Assembly: GCA_958510825.1 (NCBI GenBank)
Contig: OY294044.1
Coordinates: 77,174,895-77,238,894 of the forward strand
DNA: 64,000 nt
Direction: 5' to 3'
Source of the DNA: Brachypterus glaber
Taxonomy: Eukaryota > Arthropoda > Insecta > Coleoptera > Kateretidae
Made by a program: the position numbers and the translations under genes. This document shows positions 43,390-54,574 of this stretch, piece after piece; position 1 is the stretch's first letter, and every line of letters starts with the position of its first letter. The notes beneath the pieces were generated by a model that saw only the letters and a program-made list of their open reading frames with translations, searched no databases and was not told the origin of the DNA.

Positions 43390-44834
43390 CTAACCCCCCG
43401 AGACTCCCGCGTACCAAAATTATATGGTTTACCTAAAATTCACAAGGACGGTGTCCCTCTTAGACCAATTGTCAGCACAATAGTACGTATAAACTTGCCA
43501 AACACCTTGCCCAAATCTTAAATCAGTTAGTTGGAAAAACGAGGTCTTATGTAAAAAATTCCACACACTTTGTACAAACCTTATCGACAGTGACCCTGGA
43601 CCCCTCGGACATAATGGTTAGTTTCGACGTAGAATCTTTATTTACTAACGTTCCCGTTCCCGATACAATAAATATTATACGAGACCTACTTACAACTGGA
43701 AATCTTGACCCTAAGTTATGTAAATTATTTGAAGCTTGTCTGACATCTACATATTTTCTGATACAGGGAGAGTTCTATGAACAAGTGTCAGGCGCCGCAA
43801 TGGGATCCCCATTATCACCTCCTGCGGCCAATGCTTTCATGGAATACTTCGAGAAAAAAGCTATTGAGTCATTTCCATTAAAACCTAAAATTTGGCGCAG
43901 ATACGTAGACGTCTATGCTATTTGGCCCCATGGCATGGAAAGCCTTCAAGGTTTTCTAAATCACCTCAATTCCCAACATAAATCTATACGGTTTACGATG
44001 GAAATTGAGAACAACGGATCACTTCCCTTTTTGGACGTTTTGGTTTACAAAACGGAAAATGGCTCAATAGGACACTCGGTATACAGGAAGAAAACCCACA
44101 CTGACAGATACCTAAAAGCATTTTCACATCACCATCCCTCTCAAAAACGCTCGGTAGTTAATTCACTTGTTCATAGGGCTTTCATGATTTCAGACAAGAA
44201 TTCCCTAGACACAGAACTCCTTAAACTAACCAAAGCCTTGACCATGAACGATTATACCAAAAAAGACATTAATAAGACCATATACAAATACAGAAATCCC
44301 AGACCCAAACAACAGGACAATAGTGACAATGACAGACAGACACAAGTTATACTTCCCTATGTAAGCGGTATCACGGATAAAATAGGTAAACTTTTGAAGA
44401 AGTCAAATATTAAGCCTATATTTCGGTCCAACCAAAAATTAGGTCAATGTTTGACTTCAACAAAAGACAAAATACCCCTGAGTTCAGAAGGCGTATATAA
44501 AATACCCTGCTCCTGTGGTACGGTTTACATAGGTGAAACTAAGAGAAAAATTTCTACAAGACTTCAAGAGCATGAGCGCAATATAAGAAAGAAACAAATT
44601 TCCTTATCGGCAGTAGCCGAACATGTACATGAAACAGGTCATAAAATCAATTTGTCTGAAACAAAACAAATATTAACAGAAAACAGAAAAATGCCAAGGA
44701 AGATACGGGAATCGATAGAAATCATCAAGCATCCTAACAATATCAATCGGGACACTGGTTACCACTTACCTGCAATATGGAAGTCTTTGATAGGAAAAAC
44801 CTCGTCACGGGTAAATAACCACAACTCGTCATAA
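43390..44834 (+). pseudogene. Penelope-like retroelement, RT and GIY-YIG endonuclease
   Basis: 5'-truncated. The first piece ([20 protein letters not shown], 43415-43478) is in another frame, broken near 43480; the main frame then runs to 44834. Within the 415-codon part from 43590: motif A SFDVESLFTNVP (11-22), motif B SGAAMGSPLSP (67-77), motif C YVDV (105-108). Motif C should be YVDD, so a catalytic aspartate is lost. The C-terminal domain GVYKIPCSCGTVYIGE (301-316) with RLQEH is the GIY-YIG endonuclease with its Cys-rich linker, the combination unique to Penelope-like elements. It sits in the loop of foldback E. Confidence 0.9.
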
Positions 44835-44875
44835 ATAGTGACACAAGTTGATTCGAAACTTAGTTTCAGATTAAT

Positions 44876-44914
44876 CCCTGAAGATGTCTCTAGTAGTAAG
44901 AGACGAAACGTCGG
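44876..44914 (+). ncRNA. Hammerhead-like ribozyme motif of Penelope-like element
   Basis: CTGAAGA (44878-44884), stem GTCTCT / AGAGAC (44886-44891 and 44899-44904) with a 7-base loop, then GAAAC (44905-44909) and GTC. The order and spacing resemble the hammerhead core, with one extra base before the stem. Hammerhead motifs are documented in Penelope-like terminal repeats. Lies 42 bases after the stop codon. Confidence 0.55.
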
Positions 44915-45067
44915 AAAGTGAAAATCCATTAACACGGTCTAAACCCGAAAGTGAAAGTTCTTTATAAAATATGATGATTCGTTCATTAGTTTCGAAGTTA
45001 TGATCGTTCAAATTTAACCGCCATTTGCACTGAAACTGAAACCTAGCGAGAGATGGACACCTGACGC

Positions 45068-45240
45068 AAAAAAAACTGTATATAGCATTTTTATAGGGCT
45101 TAAAAAAGGCTTTTATTTGAAATACATTTTTTTTAAATCGTTTGGACTTTTTGGTTTGGACTTATTGGTTTAGACCAAACCAAAAAGTTCAAACCAAAAA
45201 GTTATGCTACAAAAACATTTTACTGATTTAAACGCTAAAA
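45068..45240 (+). mobile_element. Element D fragment
   Basis: CTGTATATAGCATTTTTATA, AGGCTTTTATTTGAAATACA and TTTTACTGATTTAAACGC match 8560-8590/11545 onwards and 35395-35520. It also contains the hairpin TTTTTGGTTTGGACTTA...AGACCAAACCAAAAAG. Confidence 0.6.
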
Positions 45241-45643
45241 CAAAGAACAAATTCATTGAAAATAAAGTTATTCTAATTGTTTATAAGTATCTAAGGGCTT
45301 TATGTTCAATTTTGTAAGATTTTGAAAATTTGCATTTTTTTTTTATCCAGATTGCAAAATTATTGTGCAAAAACTATGAGACCGATTATGATGAAATTTG
45401 GTGTGATGGTTTAGCACACCATAAAGTTTTCTTGTGCCAATTTTAAAGGTCCTACGTATACTTTAATTATCCGAAAAAAAAATCCAAAAAAACTCGATTT
45501 TTCTAACCCTTTTTTGTGATTTTTACTATTTTTGTATAATAATAATTATTTTTTCGATTTGCAACTAATTTTATGATATATAAAATTCAATTGCAAAACT
45601 TTTTTTCCTTTTCAATATTTATCTGAAATGAACAGTTCCAGAG

Positions 45644-47082
45644 CACGGTTCGCAAAAAAGGTCAAATAAAATAAAAAATTGCCCAAGAACTTTGTAAATA
45701 AAATTTGATTCCTTGCCCTTTCCTTAAATAGGAAAAGCAAAAATTAAAAAATTTCAACGACAAAATTTTTTTTTATCGCACTTTTTTGTTTTGAGTATTA
45801 TAAAATAGATACACGCTGATTTATAATTTTCCCAATTCACCAATATTTGCTACAGTTTACTTTTTTCTGCTTAAACCTTTTACCTGTAACTCAAAAATTA
45901 AATTTTAAATAATATCTAACAAATAGGACCCCCTTGGGGGGCCTTAAAGAGGACGAAAGCCTAAATTTTTAAATTTTCTTGGGTTTATCTTGTATGCTCT
46001 ATTTATATACCAATATAAGCTTTTCTAGTAGTATATTAAATATTTTTTTTAAATAGGGAGCTATTTCCAGAGGAAAGGCAATAAATTAAAAGCAAATAAA
46101 GTTATAAGTGGAAATTATATTTTGTATTAAACAAAATTGAAATATAAAAGTACAGAAAAAATAAAAGCAAAAATTTAATTAATTAATGAATTAAAAAATC
46201 CCTTCAAACCTTTCAAAAAAAAATTGATTTGTAAAGTAAGTTTTAAAATGTTTTTTCTTTTCCTTCCGATCGTCTGATATCTCTTCTTTAAGCCGATAAT
46301 AGAGATTTTAAAGTTTTAGGCATAATGTATTATAGAAATATTATGTACATAATTATGTATGTATAATTATTAGATATAGTAAGTCTCTTATAAGAGACTT
46401 CCTTAACAACTTTCAGGAGAAATATAAACCAAATTTGACACGTACGCGTACATAATAATATTATTATTATATATCTTTTTTATATTAATATATAATAATA
46501 ATAATAATAATATACATATAATATAATATATAATAATATATATTATATATTATATAATAATTAACCCCAAAACCGACATTTTAAACAATATCTAGAAAAT
46601 ATTTATAATATTATAATATTTTTTGTACATTAAAATTTAAAAAAAAATCTGAAAATTGGCTCAAGACCCCCCAAAGCCCCCTATTTAAAAAAAATATTTA
46701 ATATACTACTAGAATAGCTTATATTGGTATATAAATAGAGCATACAAGATAAACCCAAGAAAATTTAAAAATTTAGGCTTTCGTCCTCTTTAAGGCCCCC
46801 CAAGGGGGTCCTATTTGTTAGATATTATTTAAAATTTAATTTTTGAGTTACAGGTAAAACGTTTAAGCAGAAAAAAGTAAACTGTAGCAAATATTGGTGA
46901 ATTGGGAAAATTATAAATCAGCGTGTATCTATTTTATAATACTCAAAACAAAAAAGTGCGATAAAAAAAAATTTTGTCGTTGAAATTTTTTAATTTTTGC
47001 TTCTCCTATTTAAGGAAAGGGCCTTTATTTACAAAGTTCTTGGGCAATTTTTTATTTTATTTGACCTTTTTTGCGAACCGTG
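45644..47082. mobile_element. Nested foldback, 1439 bp, with 4-bp target duplication
   Basis: The ends are CACGGTTCGCAAAAAAGGTC and GACCTTTTTTGCGAACCGTG; arms of about 420 bp remain highly alike (e.g. GACCCCCTTGGGGGGCC against GGCCCCCCAAGGGGGTC). AGAG flanks both ends (45640-45643, 47083-47086). The opposite arm of element E shows TCCAGAGATATATG uninterrupted, confirming a 4-bp duplication. The centre is AT-rich with TAATAATA runs. No gene. Confidence 0.88.
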
Positions 47083-47511
47083 AGAGATATATGCACGAAA
47101 AGGAGAAAAAACATGAAATTTATCTCGATTTTGCAACATTTTGTTATATACAAAGTTACGCACAGGGTTGATTTTATGCGCATAGTGAAATTATTATTTT
47201 TAGTGATATTCTGGGCCCATTCATCCAAAAATATCGGATGGTATACGATTTACCCAAACATAGGTGTTTTAAAACAGATACCGCCTGGTCTATGCCTACT
47301 ATACTGGGTTACGTCTGTGTCATTTTTAAGAGCCCAGCAATATACTGCCAGCATATGCGATCTTATCTTTTGTTTTTATAACTTATAAATTGACTTAAAA
47401 ACCTTGGTTTGGACTTTGACCCAAAATATCTGATTACAGATTCGAAATCTAAGACCCAACATTAGTAAAAGAAGTAGGTAGATGCCAGAATTTTTTTTCT
47501 GTCGTACCGTG

Positions 47512-49129
47512 TTATCCGACAAGCCTGATATCATGATCAGTACTCGGCGAATTTCCAGTACTCACATAGGCACCGCGTCGACTCTATCGTTGACGCGAGG
47601 TTTTAGATATTTACATTTTTTATCTTTTTATCTTGATTTTTTTTATGATTCCATTTAAACGAGTAAGGTGGGAAAAAAATTATCAATAAATAAAAATTAA
47701 AAACTTTCGTATTCGTAAAAGATAAAAATCGATAGTCGGTTTTTTCTTTGAAAAGCACCGATATATATACATATGTATAGTTAATATGTATAGTCAATAT
47801 TGTTGTGTGTAACAAATTAGTAGTCAAATGTTTTAATTTAGTGACCCTTATAAAAATTTCCCTCATAATTCGGCAAAATTATTTCGTAAGCCTTTCTTTC
47901 TGTGTTTATTTTCAACGTTGATAAGTCATAACTGAGTTTACGCCGACTACTGATGATACGACTCGAAGACATACTTTTTAACTGAAAATTCTACGATATC
48001 TGATTATTATTTAATTTTTTTTGCAAAGAATAAATTCCAACAGGAAAAGGTTTTTTTTATCTGGAGACATTTTGATCTAATTTGTTTGGCTTTTTGCTCG
48101 GCTTTCTGTCATTGGAATAAAAAAATATATATCATAAAATAATGTTTGAAACCTTTTTTCGAGAAAAGTGCTTTAAAGGGATAGTTCATTTCCAAGATTT
48201 AAAGCATAATAGAAAATCCCCCTATGAAGTTTAGTGGCTAACCAGTGGATGATTATTGGTGGTACGATACCCTTTCAATGTTGGGCAGTTGGTACTTTTT
48301 TTAGTCAACAAAATTAATGTTAAATCGTAAAGTTTTTTTAGATGAAGTCGAGTTGGAAAAATATTGAACGTACAGTTGGAAATTTTTGTAGACATGATGG
48401 TCTGTTTTGTCATCAAAATTCTTGCCAGAGTAAAGCTTTTTTTCAGAGGTAATGACACAGTTCAGTAAATTTTAGGCAGAACTGCAGATAAGTTGGAAAA
48501 TTTGAATAAAATTTTGATATTTATGTCCCTCATATTGGATCCGCCACTTTGTATTAAAAAAATATATTAACGTCAGATTCTTAACCTTTTGGTTTCTTAA
48601 ACTTTTAAATATGGTTATTAATGTGTTGGCTAGATCAATTTTAGTTAAAAAAAAATCCAATTTTTAAAAACTTTGTAAATATGTCGGCAGGGGTAAATGA
48701 TCTTTAATCAATCTCAAATTTTTAGAAGGTTTTTAGAGGATCCCAAAGAATAATATTTTGCTCGTTTCCTATTTAAATTTAAAAAATGTATTTTTTTTTT
48801 CGCTACCACCCCACCTTTTTTCGAGACAAGTGCTTTAAAGGGATAGTTCATTTCCAAGCTTTAAAACATAATATAAAATCACCCTGTATGAACTATGAAT
48901 ATTTGAACTCTTAAATAGTAAATTTACTGCTGAGCAATCTCTATTTGAGTCATAAAAATAGTACGATGGTTTAAATTTAAAGCTTCCTTTTCATTTCAAC
49001 TTTATTTTCAATGATTTTCCCAAACGTATACGGAGAAAATTGGTAAAAATATTTATGGTTTTTTCGTAAATAAAATATATAGCTAAAAAGAATAAAAACA
49101 GTTAATTAATCACAAAAAGCACGAGCCAC
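47512..49129. other. No gene recognised; direct repeat pair
   Basis: AAGTGCTTTAAAGGGATAGT and TCATTTCCAAG occur at 48167-48201 and again at 48827-48861, 660 bp apart and in the same orientation. They might be a short solo-LTR-like pair or a duplication. Nothing else coding. Confidence 0.5.
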
Positions 49130-49290
49130 GCAGCGGATAGTACGGAAACGTCGCAAATGCAAGAAAGATACTTTCCGACAAGTTATGTACACTATTTTTC
49201 CTGTGACCCCAACAAAAACAAAATAATTTAAAATAGTTAGATATTATTTCGTGTAAATAAAGATAAATAAAATTATCAGTATTTTAAATT
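49130..49290 (-). mobile_element. Dispersed repeat family Q, copy 2
   Basis: Complement of 33790-33965: GTACGGAAACGTC, AAAGATACTTTCCGACAAG, TTATGTACACTATTTTTCC, then AATAAAGATAAATAAAATTA. Confidence 0.65.
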
Positions 49291-49584
49291 ATTAGGTTGA
49301 TTAAAATTAAGTAACTATTAAAAAATAAAAAAATACGAGCACTTCACGGAAAAATAAATAATTTAGCAGCTATTTTTGTAAAATTCCTGAATTTGTATGG
49401 GTCAACCTTGATAAATCAATTCAAGTTTACCTTAGAGTACCTTAATGTGACGTTTTCTGTCAGTAAACGCACTTTAAGGCTCTCTAGTTTACCTTGGTCT
49501 CTTTTATTTTTTTTATTCAGGTTAGACTTTGACAGTTAGGTTTTGTTCATTTAAATTGTTATCTTATATAAAAAAAAAACTCTA

Positions 49585-49905
49585 CTGGCGTTACGTCAGG
49601 AGAGCTTGGTGGCCAAGAAATTTCTCCCCTAGAAACATGACGGAAGTAATACCATGAGGTAGAAATGTGATGGCAGCAATACGGCGCTCCCCCTCATGGT
49701 GTTAATTCAACCACTCAACATTTAAATAATAATAATTTTCCAAAAAAATGGATTGGGAACAGGGGAATAATTTCTTGGCCACCAAGCTCTCCGGACCTAA
49801 CGCCACTACATTTTTTTATGAGGAAGGAATAGTTTACCAAAAATAACCAACTGACCTAGAGGACTTAAAGAGACGCATTACTAATGCTTGTGAGACTATT
49901 ATCCG
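49585..49905 (+). pseudogene. Mariner-family transposase remnant inside a short foldback
   Basis: On the plus strand 49770-49830 reads SWPPSSPDLTPLHFFMRKE, the block around the last catalytic aspartate of mariner/Tc1 transposases (typically WPPxSPDLTPxDFF). A shifted frame then reads TDLEDLKRRITNACETI, the typical next part. At 49575-49610 the complement again reads SWPPSSPDVTP, so this block is duplicated in inverted orientation around a 170-bp loop. Stops and frameshifts make it non-functional. I infer a foldback derivative of a mariner element. Confidence 0.72.
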
Positions 49906-49974
49906 AATATGCAGAAGAAAATTAATTAATTAATTTGAATAGTGAGAAAATTATCTTCTAAATTTTAAATATTT

Positions 49975-50480
49975 TGTTCAAAGCGTTCTCGAGTTATCGT
50001 GGACAAAAATTTCCCGCATTCCATTATATATGTAAATGATATATTGCATTTCCCAAGCACTACTACAAAAAAAAAAAACATAAAAAAAAATTTCAACATT
50101 TTTCAATTTTTTTGTAGAATTGATCCTTATAATAAAAGTAATTTTTCCTGAAAAAAATAAGTTAATTTTCTTTAAGCTTTTTTCGATTTTTTCAAAAGTT
50201 TAACCCACCATAACTTTTTTGTTTTTGGGGAGATTGCTTTTAAAACAATAGGGATCTTCTCCTCATAGAACTTGATTTTTTCTGAAAATTTCAAGTCGAT
50301 CGGATTATTCGGTCTTGAGTTATCGTGCCCATAAAAACGTGACATAAGAACGGACGGACAGACGGACATTTGAAAAAAAATGCTTATTTTTCATGAAACA
50401 ATCCAAGAAATTTTTTTCTAGGAAGATTTTTGATTTTTTTTGAAAATTCGAAACTACCGTATAATATTATTCTAGCGCAG
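49975..50480 (-). mobile_element. Dispersed repeat family J, copy 2
   Basis: Complement of 29095-29480: CGAGTTATCGTG at both ends, CGGACGGACAGACGGACAT, AAAATTCGAAACTACCGTAT. It extends to TATTCTAGCGCAGGCGCTGTG, which recurs at 59930-59955. Confidence 0.65.
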
Positions 50481-50934
50481 GCGCTGTGAATAATATAATA
50501 AACAGGCCATTTTCTCTGTGTAGTAGGGACAAAATTTAATAAATTGAGCGAAATAAATTTTAAATATTTGCATTTATGATTATTTTAGTTCTAACATAAA
50601 GAATTTTGATTAAATTTTTAAATGGACATGTTAGAGAATATGCATAAATATGTTCCCTGCCGGCTAAAAATGGTCCTGCTTGTTCTGCAAATGTGGTTCG
50701 CATGCATTGGAAATTTTATAGTTTGAAATATTATGTTTGTACTTACGCTAAAAAAGACATTGTTTGAAAGTTGAAAACAATTTAAGTACCTGCCACTGCA
50801 CGATTTTTAATATATCAGCAGTAAAAATTCTTAATTTCCGGCATACCGCAGGTGAAAAATTGTAGAACTCCTAAGGACGCGCATTTTCCAAACCCATCTG
50901 AATTTTAAAAGAATTCATAAAAAATTAGCTTAGT
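50481..50934. other. No gene recognised
   Basis: Mostly AT-rich; no repeat end or coding signal that I can support. Confidence 0.4.
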
Positions 50935-51185
50935 TAACTTAAACGTGGGAAATAACGTTAGAACGACTTGATCTTACGTTAGATGATTGTGATTTGAAAG
51001 TTAGATGCCTAACATTAGGGTGTAATGTTAGTATAATATTTACCTAAAATTAGGATTTTTTCAAGCGTCAGTTTAACGTTATTCTAACTATAGTCCCTAA
51101 CATTGGATGCCTAGGCCTCTAACGTTAGACTCCTAACTTTAGGCTTATAACGAGACATTTATAATTTAAGAAACGTTAGCTCAGA
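50935..51185. repeat. Cluster of TAACGTTA-type palindromic motifs
   Basis: Around ten words of the form TAAC(G/A/T)TTAG occur in 250 bp: ATAACGTTAGA, TTACGTTAGA, CTAACATTAGG, TAATGTTAG, TTAACGTTA, CTAACGTTAG, CTAACTTTAGG, AACGTTAG. Spacing is irregular (about 15-30 bp). It could be a decayed simple repeat. Confidence 0.55.
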
Positions 51186-51229
51186 ACCAATTGGTTAACC
51201 AAACATCTATTTTACCACCAACCACCAAC

Positions 51230-51930
51230 CGGAAAATGCACTTTTTAATTACATAGGGGTCTTTCTACCTTAGAAATGACATATATATTTTTTTAAACAT
51301 TTTTTTTATATAGAAAGATATCATTGTGAAAATTTGTAGTATGTTTATTTATATTCAAAGAATACAAATAAAATTTCTTTAGATTTTAAAGTGCTATTTT
51401 CTGGCCATAATTAATTTTTTTTTTTTGAAAAAAAAACACAAAAACGGTAGTCGCCATGATTCCGGCCGTTTAGATCGACTAAAAAAAAACAAAACAGGAT
51501 ATTATTCAGTATTGAAGTCGCTAATGGCGAACGTTTTTAAAAAATTTTCAAACATTTTCAAACAAAAACGTTCGCCATTTTTTCATTTTTTGGCCAAAAA
51601 TGTTTCTTCTGGATAGGGCTTTAGCGACTTTACTGAATAATAACCCGTTTGGTTTTTTTTTTTTCAGTCGATCCAAACTGCCAAAATCATGGCGACCACC
51701 GTTTTTTGATGTATTTTTTTTTAATTTTATGGCCAGAAAATAGCACTTTAAAAATCTAAAGAAATAAAATTATATTTGTATTCTTTGAATATGAATAAAC
51801 ATACCTACAAAATTTCACAATGGTATCTTTTTTCTTTCTATATAAAAAAATGTTTAAAAAAAGATTATTTTTTATTTCCAAGGTAGAAAGACCCCTTAAA
51901 CAGTAATTTCCTGAAAATGTACTTTTTATA
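51230..51930. mobile_element. Foldback, about 700 bp
   Basis: AAAGTGCTATTTTCTGGCCAT, GTCGCCATGATTCCGGC and GAAGTCGCTAATGGCGAACG at the left pair with CGTTCGCCATTTTTTC, GCCAAAATCATGGCGAC and GGCCAGAAAATAGCACTTT at the right. Ends near GGGGTCTTTCTACCTT / AAGGTAGAAAGACCCC. Frames inside are arm artefacts. Confidence 0.78.
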
Positions 51931-52049
51931 ATTTTAAACTTTAAAAGTAAATTATACATTGCTGTCCAAAAGCGACTTCTCCCCTCTGAACTTTTAAACA
52001 AGTTAAAATATTGACTTTTAATTTGAAACACTTAAATAAAACAACTTAA

Positions 52050-52560
52050 ACTATATTTTGCATATATTTGATATTTCAGTTTTAAGCGTGCGGGCAGTGG
52101 GACATAAGGGCGATTTTTTTAATGAAAAGGACGGTCATGTGATACGTTATTTTAAAGCTTATAAAATTCTCTGTTTGGTGAATAATTTTTAATTTTTTTT
52201 TTGACGGTTTAAAATAATGTAGAAAATGGGAATTTTCGAATTTCTTTAAAAAATTAAAACAATTTTTGAAAAATTAGTATTTTCATGATGTAAAAACATA
52301 AACTAATTTTAAATAATATAAATAAAAATTTACAAAAAATAAATGAAAAATAGCATTTTTTAGCAAAAACAATTGAAAAACCAAAACATTAAAAAAAATA
52401 GTAAAAAAAAAATAAAAAAATATATGAACGAATAGAGAACTTTATTTGCTTTAAAATGATGTTTCACACGACCCTATTTCCATGTAAAAATATTCCCTTT
52501 AAAAAGGATTTTAAAAGCTAAAAATATTAAATATATGCCAAAAGGTAGCTTAAGTTGTCT
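52050..52560. mobile_element. Foldback family N, copy 3
   Basis: GTCATGTGATACGTTATTTT at the left and AAAATGATGTTTCACACGAC at the right. Same layout as 7930-8420, including the preceding ACAACTTAAACTAT text. Confidence 0.7.
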
Positions 52561-52853
52561 TATTTACGTGTTTTTATTTTAAAGTTAATATCTCACTGTA
52601 AAAAATATATAAATATATAAATAATAAATAATCCTTTAAAAAGTTGAGCAATATGTCAATTTTTCTTCCTAGTTTTCCTTCATATCCTATTTTTCATAGG
52701 AACGAAGTTTACGTAATGTTTAATATGTACATATTACTGATTCGACAGGCATGGGTAATTTTATTTAGGTATCTAAAAAAAATATATATTTTTTAATATT
52801 TCTTTAATGAATTTCCTTGATAATTTATATAAACTTGTTACCTACAAAACTAT
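52561..52853. other. No gene recognised
   Basis: AT-rich spacer between repeats. Confidence 0.4.
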
Positions 52854-53295
52854 TTAACACTGGTATGGCAGAGTCAGTTTAGACCGAAAAAAAAAATAAA
52901 ACCGGTTTCGCATTTTAGAAGTTGATGTACCATTTTGGACTACCCTGTATATTTTTGTGGGGAAATCTTTAAAACATATTTTTTTGTAACTTTTTTTAAT
53001 TGATATTAATACTTCCCTTATTTTAATGATTTATTATTTTTTTTTTTAATGTACGAGTTTAAATTTGACCGTACCTTATGAGTATAGGAAAGTTGCCTAA
53101 TTTCGGATACCATTTACAATTTATCCAATATTTAATACGGGGTATTACTTTTTGATTTTGTTTTTTATATAACAACATAAAACTTATTATAACGAACCAT
53201 GATTTATTGAAAACAATTTTATCGCAGTTTTTTTCCACAAAACACGGTTAAAAGAACTTAGCACTTTTGTGCATTTGAAAAAGGGGTCCTAATTA

Positions 53296-54383
53296 ATCAA
53301 ATCAAATCAAATCATTTATTTTGTGTTATCCTGGTAGTTACACACGTCGAAGTTGGTACATAATAAAAATATAATAGATACAGAGAAATTATTTAAGAGA
53401 CACAAATACATAATTACAAATACAGATAAAAATATAAATAAATAAAATTATAAATATGACTAGATAAAAAAATAATTAAAAAAAAATAAATTAAATTATA
53501 TGAAAAAAATCATCAAAATTATTTCTTAAAAATTTGTCAAAATTGTAGAAAGCCTTTTTAAGCAAATACTTTTTGATCTTAGCCTTAAACAAATTTATAT
53601 TTAGCTTTTTGACCTCCACAGGTAAAACATTATAAAATTTAGGGGCAAAGTAATTTATGCCTGTCTGATTTTTTACTAATCTTGTAAAATCAGGACAAAC
53701 TGCAGCTTTCTTCCTTGTTTTAAAATACTTAAGAGCTTCTAGGATATAAAGGCAGGGCAGGGTCAGAATTTCAAGCAAAATAAAATGAGCCTTACAATCT
53801 TCACTGTAACTTAAATTACCCAATACTCTTATTGCTCGCCTTTGCAGCCTAAATATTCGGTCTTTAATAATAGAATTACTCCAGGCTAAAAGACCATATG
53901 TCATTATGGACTGTATAACCGAGAAGTACGCCGTTCTCAAGATTACTGTTGAAAGGTTTTTCGAAAGTATACGTAACAGATATATGTTAGAGGTTAATTT
54001 AGAAGCTGTTGCCTCGACGTGATTGCTCCATGTTAGTTTGGTGTCAATATATACACCTAGAAATTTTACGCATTCAGTTCTTACGGGTTCAGCCCGAAGC
54101 GAGAGAACAATTTTTTCAGTTTTTGCTGAGTTTAAGCTTAATTTGTTACTATGAAACCACTGCTTAGCATGTAAAAATATTTCATTGCTTCTTTTAATGG
54201 CTTCAGCAAGTGATTTATCTTTTGTGCCATATGAACTATCATCAGCAAAGAGTTTTAGGATTTCGGCTAACTCGAGGAAACCAGGGAAGTTATTTATGAA
54301 AATCAAGAATAGTAATGGTCCAAGGATGGACCCTTGTGGTACACCGATCCTTAAGAGAACTTCGGAACTATCCGAATTTTTTT
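53296..54383 (-). mobile_element. LINE 3' fragment with RT core, pentamer tail
   Basis: A 5'-truncated non-LTR element read on the minus strand. It ends AAATAAATGATTTGATTTGA (53296-53320), a short (GATTT)n tail right after AATAAA. The coding part is described at 53491-54383. Confidence 0.82.
53491..54383 (-). pseudogene. LINE reverse transcriptase, C-terminal two-thirds
   Basis: An open frame without its own start codon; the true protein started further upstream. It contains RT motif B (VPQGSILGPLLFLIFINNFP, about 54285-54345) and the catalytic FADD box (LKLFADDSSY), then CVKFLGVYIDTKLTW, IFRLQRRAIRVLGNLSY and the tail KAFYNFDKFL. No frameshift is visible from motif B to the stop, so this copy is much fresher than 30518-31158, which it resembles throughout. 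Motif A, the endonuclease and ORF1 are missing. Jockey/CR1-like; the clade is inferred. Confidence 0.85.
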
Positions 54384-54574
54384 AGATCTGGATCCCATTA
54401 CTTATGTTTCTTGTTATTCCTTGACATTTAGTTCTGCAAATAAAAGTAATTTAATCTCGAATTTAATCATTAAGAATTTTTTTACGAATACTATAAAGCT
54501 CTAATTTTGCCTTTTGCGATTCATACGATTTGTGCTGCAATTTAACGGACAAAAGCTACCGTTACCATATTACA

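Larger units (their letters stand above)
42007..47511. mobile_element. Foldback element E, 5.5 kb, with three nested insertions
   Basis: The ends are CACGGTACGACAG and CTGTCGTACCGTG. The arms (left to about 43320, right from about 45230) stay complementary through TTTCTGGCATC, AGATTTCGAATCT, GGGTCA/CAAA, CACTATGCGCATAAAATCAA, TCTGGAACTGTTCATTTCAG, GTGTGCTAAATCATCACACC-type text and AAGCCCTTAGATACTTA. A SINE sits in the left arm (42084-42275), a Penelope-like element in the loop (43390-44915) and another foldback in the right arm (45644-47082). Flanks are TA/TT-like. Confidence 0.82.

Noticed and set aside
47071..47388. 105-residue frame as a gene
   Set aside because: It begins inside the nested foldback end and crosses into the arm of element E; no domain, splice or promoter support.
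48160..48890. The direct repeat pair as a pair of LTRs
   Set aside because: Only about 70 bp each, without TG..CA ends, primer-binding site or polypurine tract.
50935..51185. Interstitial telomeric DNA (TTAGG is the insect telomere repeat)
   Set aside because: TTAGG words are scattered and not in tandem; the common feature is TAACNTTA.
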